In this document: positions 55,325-64,000 of the stretch, one piece after another
Layout of the letters: every line of letters begins with the position of its first letter
Position numbering within the stretch: position 1 is the stretch's first letter
Origin: Tetrahymena thermophila SB210
Lineage: Eukaryota; Ciliophora; Oligohymenophorea; Hymenostomatida; Tetrahymenidae
Length of the DNA: 64,000 nt
Assembly (NCBI RefSeq): GCF_000189635.1
Contig: NW_002476407.1
Coordinates: 310,001 to 374,000, forward strand
Direction: 5' to 3'
The notes under the pieces: generated by a model
What the model saw: only the letters and a program-made list of their open reading frames with translations
Database searches by the model: none
Told to the model about the DNA's origin: nothing
Program-made: the position numbers and the translations under genes

Positions 55325-58300
55325 ATGTCTACATCAGTAGGAACAGCGTCTTACTCAAAAACTTAACTTCCAAGTAAGCAAACAAAGATATAAGCTAGGA
55401 ATTAAGCAGACGAAGATCGCACACCACCAAGCAATACATAGAATGTTAAATAAAATAGTAATGTTAGTAATAATGTAATCGGCGAAAATAAAAAGAAAAC
55501 TTAAATTTCAACAAACTCAACTCCTAGAAACGGAGATTTAAAAAATTAATAAAATTCTAATATTAAATAAAATGAAGCATCACAAAATCAAGCAGTAAAT
55601 AAATCACCTTATAAAATTAATTAGACTAATCACAACAACGGATACTATTCGTAGAAAAGCTATCGTGAGTAACGTCATTAAGAGTTAGAAGAAAATTTTA
55701 TAAATAAAAATTTATAGATAGGTGAGGCTATAGAAAAGTCGCAAAAAGATATTAGGTTGAAATTATCCTAGTAATCACATATGGCAGATATATTTTCACA
55801 ATAACCACAGTCTTAATAAAGTTTATCAGATTGGAAATAGGATTAGCATAAAAATGGCATTAATATTTATTAATAAAATTAAATAAACAATACTTCTTAA
55901 GAATTTATTCCATAAACTCCAGAAGCATATAATAATGAATCAAATAACTACTACTAATATGAAGGTCAGAATGAATACAGAGAATAATAGAAGTTAAATT
56001 TAAAGCCTTCTGACACTAAATTATCAGATTATTTAAATTTGAGAAACTAAGTAAACTCTCCTTCTGTGCATTAAAGGTTGTATCATTAAGCAGTTTCGTA
56101 ATAAAAGTAATAATAATAATCTAACTAATTAAATGATAAACAGCAAAATAACCATTAATCTATTTTTTCTGTTGGTCCCAGAAATTATTCATCAGAAAAG
56201 CATTCATAAAAATTTCGCTCTAGCTCAAATAGGAAACAAAGACCTACTTATTACAGTGGTACTAAAATTCCTCCAAATGAAGATGGTTCTTTTGTTAATG
56301 AGGGTTTATAATAAGGTTAAAATAATTTTCCTTAGAAATATTTTTCATAGTCATAGGATTTTGGTGAAGAAGGGAATAGCTCATTTATAAATAACAGCAG
56401 TTAAATACCATCATCATATTAAAAGCAAAGGAATATTGGGAATTCTCATCATAGAACACAATCTAATAATCGTTACTAAAGTAGATAAGAAGGCAAAAGA
56501 TTAAATCTTCCATAAATAGATTAAAATTTAATAAATGCAGGTACGTTTCCCCATTCTTCAACAGTAAGAAATTCTCAAAAAGCATATTTTAGTCGATAAT
56601 AATCACCATTAGGTTCAAGTAATGAATTAGCTACCCCAAATTCGAGAACTCCTCGTATATAATACAATCGAAGAGACAGTTCAACAAGAATCAAAGATCT
56701 AGGCAACTCTATTTAAGAAAGATATAGTGATAAAATAGAAAAAATGAAATTGAAATATTCTTCCAAAAATCCTTTCTCATAAAATACAAACCTAGATGAT
56801 GAATTAGACTCTCATAGATATCAACAATATCAACGTAAGTATTCATTAAAAAGTAAAAATTTAAAAATATTACATAAATATAGAGAATGATGGACAACAA
56901 TACAACATACAAAGAAAGGAGTACCAGTAGACTATATAGTAAGCTGCTATTAATATTGAAGAGTAAAGATAAAAAATAAGAAAGCATGAAGAGTAAAGAG
57001 ACCAAGAAATAATTAATTAAAATTATACTTATAAGGATTATAATAGAAGAAGCAATGATTTCTCTCCTAGATTTTCTAAATAGGATGGATAAAATAACTA
57101 AACTGGCAACGATATTTATGAACAAAACCTTTAGGATAATATTTTTAAGTAATAGAAAAATCAAAATGACTAAATAGATAAAGGATAAGGCAATTATCTT
57201 TATAAGGACTAAATTAGGAAGCTTTCAAGTTACAACTTAAAATTAAATACAACTGAAGAAAGAATTTAAAAAATTCTAACAAAAGAAGATTCTAATTTTT
57301 CAGAAAATTAACAAATGGTGAAATAATTTTCCTAAAGCAGTAAAATATCTAATAATGCTCATGATAATTTACATTAGCAGCAACCTAATCAAGTAAGAAG
57401 AGGTTCTTTACAAAATTTGGATGGCATAACAAATAAAAAGTAAAGATATTAAGATATTGATCATGTTAATATGAATCAACGAGATTTACTTAATGAAAAT
57501 AATGGATTTACTTAAAGCGAATACAATCACTCTAATTCACCACCTAATAATAGCTTTAATTAAATCCCTAGGTCAGACTCTAAAGCTAAGCGCATATAAT
57601 AAAATTATTACTATTAATAAGAACCATAAAAATAAATTAATGATAATTAAGAATTTGTAACTCTTCCAAATTCTTAACCCTAAACTCCTCAATAATACTA
57701 ATAAAAGCAATATTAATAACAATTTTAATAGCATTAACAACAACAATAATAATAGCAGTAATAATAACATTATGATAATGATGATTTTAGTAGAAATCAG
57801 ACAAGAAACGAAATCAATAATAGAGATAACTATACAAATGAAGATTTATTAAATGAAAAATATAATAATATGGGAAATACCTAAAATACAAATATTGATG
57901 ATATTTACTAAAGAAAGAGAGAAAATGTTGTGAAGAGAGCTTAAGAAAAACTCCATTCTTTAAATGATAAAATGGAGACATTTGACCATGTAGGAGACCT
58001 TAAAATGAAGAAATTATATCATAATTTGAATCCTTAGATAATAGAAAACTTAAAAGCTCCTTAGCATAACCAATAACCAAGTTATAGATAGCAAAACAAT
58101 CCTCAAATAATAGATACATTTGAGAATACTAGTGATATCAAAGACTAACCACTCTAAAATGAAACAAAACCTTAAAATTAAATTAAAGAAAACTTTCGTA
58201 CTCCATAGAAGTAATAAATAACTGAAAATAATAGAAGTAATTCAAAAAGGAGAGATTCCATTTAAAAAGAGTCTGGAAATTTAAGATACCCTCATAAAAG

Positions 58301-59354
58301 TTAAAATACAACACTCATTGATACATTTGAAGGAGAAAAAAATAATATCTATAATTATCATAGTATGGTAAATAATCAAAAATAAATATCAAAGGAAAGT
58401 AGTAGATTTGACACGTTTGATAGCAAAATTAAAAATTAATAATCACTTAATACTGAGTATTAATAAAAAATGTCATTTTTAGATAAAAAACTTGCAAATC
58501 TTCAATAGCTAAAGGAAAAATAGAAAAAGTAATATTTTATAGAATCAGATAATCCAAGATACCATCAACCCAATAAAATAGAAGAGGAAGATGAGAGATA
58601 CAGAAAGACTACTAATGACTTATATGATGAATAACAGCAATATTATTAATATGAAAATCCATAAACAAATTAAAATTATTATGAGCAAGATTAAAATTCT
58701 AAAAACTAATTAAATTACTCGCCTAAAGCTTAAGAAAAAAATATTGAAATAAAAAATTACAACATGGTTAAAAAGCAACCAGTCAAGACAATCAACAAAA
58801 ATATGAATGACTTGGAGAAGATATAAAGTAACTTAGGAAACATAGAAAAGTAATTAGAATAGTTGAACTAAAAATACCATAAATATTAACCAAACCAATA
58901 AGTAGAAGAAAAAGATATGGAAGATAGGTTGTTTACATTTTAGGTTGATGAGCGCATTTACAAAAAGTTTAAAAAATATCTACCTTAAGATATCACTTAA
59001 AGAGCCAACTAAATTTAAAAATTTGAATAATTTAGCACTCAACTCTCTGACAAAAAAAAATATGAAGAATAGCAATAATTAGAAGATTATTTAGATAATT
59101 AAATTAAAAATTAGCTTCAAAAGTTCTTACCTTTAGATGTGAGCTAGAGATTATAAATAGAAAACGAAAGCTAGCTTTATTAACCCCTAGAAGCAAGTTA
59201 AAATATAGAAAAAAATCCTCAGCTTGAGGATTATATCAATAAAAAAATTTAAGAAAGGCTTATGGCTTATCTTCCTAATGATGTAATAGCTCGCATGAAT
59301 TAAATACCTTAGGAAAACTAAAAAGTCAAGAAAAGTAATTAAAGTATTAATTGA
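55325..59354 (+). CDS. Gln-rich protein with a triplicated C-terminal YLPxDVxxR motif
   Basis: Two exons, 55325-56834 and 56884-59354, give 1,326 residues; the 49-bp intron has a canonical GTAAGT donor and an ATAG acceptor and is required to avoid a TGA. Most of the chain is Gln/Asn/Ser-rich. A polyglutamine tract lies at about residues 772-797 (coded by mixed CAA, TAA and TAG). The motif FDTFDSK and the related TLIDTFEGEK and IIDTFENTSD recur between 1,000 and 1,100. Near the C-terminus, at about residues 1,197, 1,249 and 1,296, three copies of a motif occur: KKYLPQDITQRANQIQ, QKFLPLDVSQRLQIE and MAYLPNDVIARMNQIP. Each follows a helical stretch, suggesting a small helical repeat used for binding. 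No enzyme motif is seen, and I do not recognise the family. Confidence 0.85.
57680..57770 (+). repeat. Polyglutamine-coding tract
   Basis: A run of about 25 codons in the preceding gene is mostly CAA, TAA and TAG. On the opposite strand it appears as a false poly-leucine frame. Mixed codons make it less prone to slippage than a pure repeat. Confidence 0.9.
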
Positions 59355-59617
59355 TATTTATTATGATTAATTAATTAGTTTAATAGTATTATACAATACT
59401 ATATATTTTTATTTTAGATTTTTACTTCCTTTAAAAATAATTTCTAAATATTCATAATTCTTTTTTGGTATTTGTGTGTATATAACAAAAACGATTGATT
59501 ACTTCTCTTTCTTTTGATATAACATATCCCCAAAAAGTTCATTTTAAAAAGATTATATTTTTATCATGTTAAGTAATTATTTAATTTTAAAAAGAAAAAG
59601 ATAAATTGTAATAGTAA

Positions 59618-62600
59618 ATGACTAAAGATTCAGATAGAGTTTTGCTGGAAAAAATGAGTCCTTAAGAGTAGGAAGAGTTTATTAGGTAAAAAACTGAAAT
59701 TGTCAATGAATATAAAAAATAATAAGAATAACTTATTAATGAGTAATATAAGCTAACAGATGAGAAAAATATAGAACTTGAAAAGTAAAGGATTCGTATG
59801 TAGTTAAAATCAAGCGAAAGAATGGCTAGATTAGACTAAAATAATTAAAAAAAAATAGTTTAAAATAAATCAAATCAAAAAAATTAATATGAAAACTATT
59901 ATAATGATATTGAATCAAAATCTTAACAATAACAATAATAAAAACAACTGTTTCAACAAAATAGATAAAGAAACTATGTAGATAGCTAAAGAAATGGTAG
60001 TAGAGGAGGTTAGAATAACATTCTTTAATAGATTGATGCTTCTGAAAGTTAATATTTAACCAATAACGAATAGTCTATAAGTCCTAGAAGCACTTTTTAT
60101 AAAAATTCAGCTAATGATGAAAAAACACACTCTTTTTTTAAAAATCACAACTAAAATGGTACAAGTGTGAGACAGTATAATGGAGTACTGAGCTAAGAAA
60201 ATGATGATAGTGAATCACCAAAAAAAGCTGAAGTATTTGGTAAATTAGAATAATATGTTTATAAACCACCTAGATCAAGATCAATTTCTCCTACTAGAGA
60301 ATTAAATGAGTCAATAAATTAAAGTCCAGATAATAATACTAAATTAAATAAGTCATACATAGTTAAATAAAGAAATGGGACTAACAATTCTTTTCTTTCC
60401 AAAGGAAAATATTCATTATTTTAATAAAATAATTCAAATAATCAATCTCCAAACAATAATCCTTACTTGCTTTAAGACCCAAATCATAATTAAAACGTTT
60501 CTTTTCCTGCAAAATCAAGCATAGAAAATTAAATTGATGAAGTTGTTCCTAAATAATAGAATAATTAATCATAAAAATAGAAATCTTTAGAAAAAGTTCC
60601 TTCTTCTCTTCTGATTTCCAATTAATAAGGATAGATAAGATAGGAAAAAGCTCCAAATAAATCATATTAATTCAAAACAGTATAAGATTTTAATTTTGAT
60701 CAATAGCAGGGTTACAATGATCAATCTAAAAAAGCTCTGTATTCACAACAAAAACTAGATCCTATGTCAATCAGTCTTTCTAAAAATCATAAAGAAAGAA
60801 ATGATTAGTAATAATAAAATATTAAAGATGATATTATTAAAGACAATTAGAAATCAGAAAAAGACTTGAATGAAATCTAGGAGGATACCAAAGAAAATAT
60901 TTCTACTATTCACAATAACAGTGGAATTATTGCAGGAAACAATTCACCCAAATAGTCACAGATAATAAATGGAAGTATAGCTGAGTTAAGATATCAAAAC
61001 AGTCAATAATAAGAAGATGGTTAAAAACAATTAAAAGATCATTAAAAAAATAATCAATAACCAAATTAAGGTATCTATGATTAAGCTCACTATAATAAAG
61101 AAAAACAATAGAAAGAATCATTGAAAAATAACAAAAAAGAAATCCCAAATGAATAAAAATTACATCACGAGTAATAGTTAAACCAAAAAAATCATCCTAA
61201 CAATTAAAATTAGCAGAGTCAATCCGAATAAAGACAGGATTTGACAAAAAATATGAAATAGTTTAATGAGCAGAGTAAAGATCAAGATATGTTCAAATCA
61301 GATCCATAAGTAACTAACCAAAATCAAAGTAATCACTTCATTGGTAATAATTAAAACTCGTAGCTCGATTTTACTGTTTAAAATAAGTATGATCCTTAAA
61401 AAGAAACATTTAACAGTTTATTTTAGTTAAGCTATTTAGATACACCATTTCAATCAAATATAAAAATGAAAGTGTACAATTTATAGAATTCTAATCCTAT
61501 AGATTTGGATTGGGAATTCAAGTATATGTTATAAAACCTCACGCCTATATCTCCTAAGCTATTTTAAGGAACTACCTATACAAAAGATTAGGAGACAAGT
61601 TAAGTTAATGTGAGATAATCAACATACATCTCATACAATTATAATGCCTCTAATCTTTGTAAGGAATATTTCAAGGATATTCATATTCTTTATCAAATAA
61701 ACAAAGTAAAAATTTTTTTAATTTTATTTCATTAAAATAGTTAATTAATTGATTTTTTCTTATAAAAGGAATTTAGATAGAATAGAGAGAATACACCATC
61801 ACCTATATTGCTTTCTCTTCCAGTTTGCTTTGAAATAAATAAAAACTAGTTGGAGATAATGTGCGAAACGAGTAAATTTTTAAGTATGACAGAAATGATT
61901 AGGAGAAGAAAAAATCAGAGTGGTTAAGCTTACAATGAAAATGAGTTGGCTTTTATTTTTCATAGCATTTTAAAGAGTATCGAGGTATTTGAAAAGAAAG
62001 GAATTTTGCATAGCTATCTAACAACTGACAATCTCATTTACTGCATAGAGTCATATTCTTATAAGTTGTAAAACTTTTCATTAAGTTAGGCATTTAGTGC
62101 TTCAGATCTATCAAAGAATTAAAGGATTTATAATATATATTATAAATAGCCTTATATTTAGAATGAATAGAACTCATAAACGAATTCTAAATAATGTAAT
62201 TTTACTCCTTTTTATGCTGACAGATACGCATTAGCCATCTCCTTTTTCTGCATATAATAGCTGATAGAACCTACTGAAATAAACTAAAATGTTATTTCTA
62301 GAGCTATCAAGTTAATGGAATAAAAGAAAGATAATGCATCAGTAAGTAATTAAGTAATTCTACATCTGTTAAATTTTTCAAATCAGCAACAATAAGATAC
62401 TTATAGTGTTAATTAGTTTTGGAGCTAAATTTTTAATTTACTTGACAGTATTTAGCATATATAACCTGATGACGAAGAACTAGCTTCTGTAACAATATCA
62501 AATTTAGATAACTAAGCATAAGATAAAAAGCATAATGTTGAGTATAGATCAGAAAGTGTTATCAAATAATTAGCTGATCAAAGCTACACAACATTTTAAT

Positions 62601-64000
62601 TTTCAAAAAGTCTAGATTTGTATATACAATTGCTAGAATTGCAAGAGCAAAAATATGGAAAAAATGATGAAAAGTGCATACCCACATTAAATAAAATTTG
62701 GAAAATATACTTTAGCAATAATGATTTCGAAAAAAGTTATATTTATTGTATTTAATATACAGAATTAGCTAAGCAAAACTATTAAAAACAAAAAAAATTG
62801 CATTTATAGTAAACCAAAAAGACATAGTTAACATAAATTGACAGCCAATAAAATACGGAGTAGATGTCAGCTTTCAACAAGCTGTAAAGAAACTTAGTCA
62901 CTGATTTTAACTTGAGTGGTTAGCTTAAGTGGTAGCTTGATAAAAAATAAGAAGCAATAGGTGATTATGAAATGGCACTCTAACTTTAAATAGAAATTTA
63001 TGGTGAAAATGAATACAATGTGATCAAAAATATTAATAACATAGGTGTGTATTATTCTAATATTAATTAAATGGATAAAGCTATTGAGATTATAAAAAAC
63101 GCTATTAGTAAAATGGAGCAGTAGAATATAACAGATTAATTATATACATCTGCTTTGTATAATATCGGAAATCTATTGAGTGATAATGGGTAATTATCAG
63201 AAGCTCTTCCTTATCTAACTAAGTCTTACGAAATCAAAAAGAAAACTCTAGGTAATAACTAAGAAGTGGGTAAATTGGCTCATCTGATTGGTACGCTTCA
63301 TTTCTAGCTTAAGAGCTATTAATAGAGTTTATCTTTCTTGGAGGAAGCTGTCTAAATTTTACAAAAGTTTTCAGAACCTGATGACTCAGAATATATTAAG
63401 TATAAAAGAAATTATATTGTCTCTCTCGTAAAAAATAATTTACATCAATAAGCAAATTAGTAAATAGAATCCATTCTTTAAGCTTTGTCTTAATCTACTT
63501 TTCAATCTTTTACAGAAACACCTTCATAGGTTTACTACGACTTGGGTAGTTTCTTGGAGAAAATACTTAAATATGACTATGCAAAATTATCATATGAATA
63601 AAGTATTAATTAATTGAAGTCTAGTAATGTTGAATAAGATGATGCAACATTACAGGCTTGTCTAAAACGAATAAATTCTTTGTAAAATAAAATAGAAAAT
63701 TAGTAAAAATCAGATTTAAAAAGTTAGAATTAGGAAGATTAGTAACAAATTGTGTCAGATAAAATGGCAGAAAATAAGTAAAATAAATAACAAGATTAGA
63801 AATAAGTTGTGCAGCAATAGATAATAGAGAATAAGTAAAATAAATAGTAAGATTAGAAATAAATTGTGTAAGGTAAAACAATAGTAAGTAGTTAGAATAA
63901 ATAGCCTGATTCGAAATAAGCTGTGTAAGATAAAATGGAAGAAAATAATTAAAATAAGTAGCAAGACTAGAAATAAAATAACCACTAGCTTGAAACATAA
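59618..64000 (+). CDS. Pseudokinase-TPR protein with Gln-rich ends (3' partial)
   Basis: Exons 59618-61705 and 61769 to the window edge give 1,440 codons without a stop, so the 3' end is missing. Residues 1-600 are Asn/Gln/Ser-rich. A degenerate kinase fold follows at about 700-930: ENELAFIFHSILKSIE, LHSYLTTDNL in place of HRDxKxxN, YKLQNFSLSQAF in place of the DFG region, and DRYALAISFF like DxWxLG. The catalytic Asp, its Lys and the DFG Asp are missing, so it should be a pseudokinase. TPRs resembling kinesin light chain fill about 1,080-1,306 (YNVIKNINNIGVYYSNINQM, LYTSALYNIGNLLSDNGQLS). The tail is a 19-residue tandem repeat. The 63-bp intron is a multiple of three without TGA. It is clearly related to the 35525-45382 gene. 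A signalling or transport scaffold is inferred. Confidence 0.87.
63735..64000 (+). repeat. 57-bp in-frame tandem repeat (19 residues)
   Basis: Units start at about 63735, 63792, 63849, 63906 and 63963, each 57 bp apart, and the array runs past the window end. The peptide unit is of the form QDQKQVVQ then ENKQNKQ. The copies differ at several bases, so the array is not newly made. Confidence 0.92.

Noticed and set aside
56853..56883. Alternative 31-bp intron in the Gln-rich gene
   Set aside because: It keeps the frame, but is shorter than any other intron in the window; the 49-bp choice with GTAAGT is better.
56709..57164. Minus-strand hydrophobic frame of 151 codons
   Set aside because: It lies antisense to a continuous Gln/Asn-rich exon. 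Its Leu/Ile richness is the mirror of TAA, CAA and AAT codons on the plus strand.
57573..57770. Minus-strand poly-leucine frame
   Set aside because: It is the complement of the polyglutamine tract in the plus-strand gene.
63621..63998. Minus-strand frames with a periodic hydrophobic pattern
   Set aside because: The periodicity comes from the 57-bp repeat of the plus-strand gene; there is no independent support.
63735..64000. Regular repeats that could suggest a CRISPR array
   Set aside because: The units are contiguous, in frame with a large gene, and have no spacers; the organism is a eukaryote.

Overview
The window looks like macronuclear-type DNA of a Tetrahymena species. It is very AT-rich, its introns are mostly small and AT-rich (GT...AG), and long reading frames appear only when TAA and TAG are read as glutamine and TGA is the sole stop. 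The histone H3 gene proves the code, because four invariant glutamines (Q5, Q19, Q68, Q85) are written TAA. The H3 and H4 proteins are of the Tetrahymena type, and their divergent linkage fits the pair known in T. thermophila as H3-II/H4-II.

Layout. 1-5.4 kb: the 3' part of a leucine-rich-repeat coiled-coil gene and an Asn/Gln-rich gene. 6.6-9.4 kb: an LRRC49-like protein, a family tied to the tubulin polyglutamylase complex. 11.1-14.4 kb: a small multipass membrane protein and a six-exon CFAP97/Hemingway-like gene. 16.1-17.2 kb: divergent H4 and H3 around a 339-bp shared promoter with nested inverted repeats. 17.2-23.6 kb: a 6.4-kb stretch without a convincing gene. 23.6-25.3 kb (minus): a nuclear-looking protein with an unrecognised C-terminal domain. 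28.6-31.7 kb: a low-complexity protein. 35.5-45.4 kb: a single-exon gene for about 3,285 residues with a degenerate kinase fold and a helical tail at its C-terminus. 46.1-48.8 kb (minus): a B-type-like cyclin. 51.1-59.4 kb: a coiled-coil protein and a Gln-rich protein with a triplicated C-terminal motif. 59.6-64.0 kb: a second pseudokinase-TPR gene, cut by the window edge.

Themes. Several genes suggest cilia or cytoskeleton (LRRC49-like, CFAP97-like, coiled coils) and cell cycle or chromatin (cyclin, histones). Because ciliate genes are individually transcribed, proximity does not imply an operon. The most novel item is the pair of paralogous pseudokinase-TPR proteins with very long Asn/Gln-rich N-terminal regions. 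Two show repeat growth: a 201-bp tandem duplication in the first and a 57-bp tandem repeat in the second. All gene models were read by hand; splice sites were chosen by frame continuity and GT/AG, and have not been tested against transcripts or databases.
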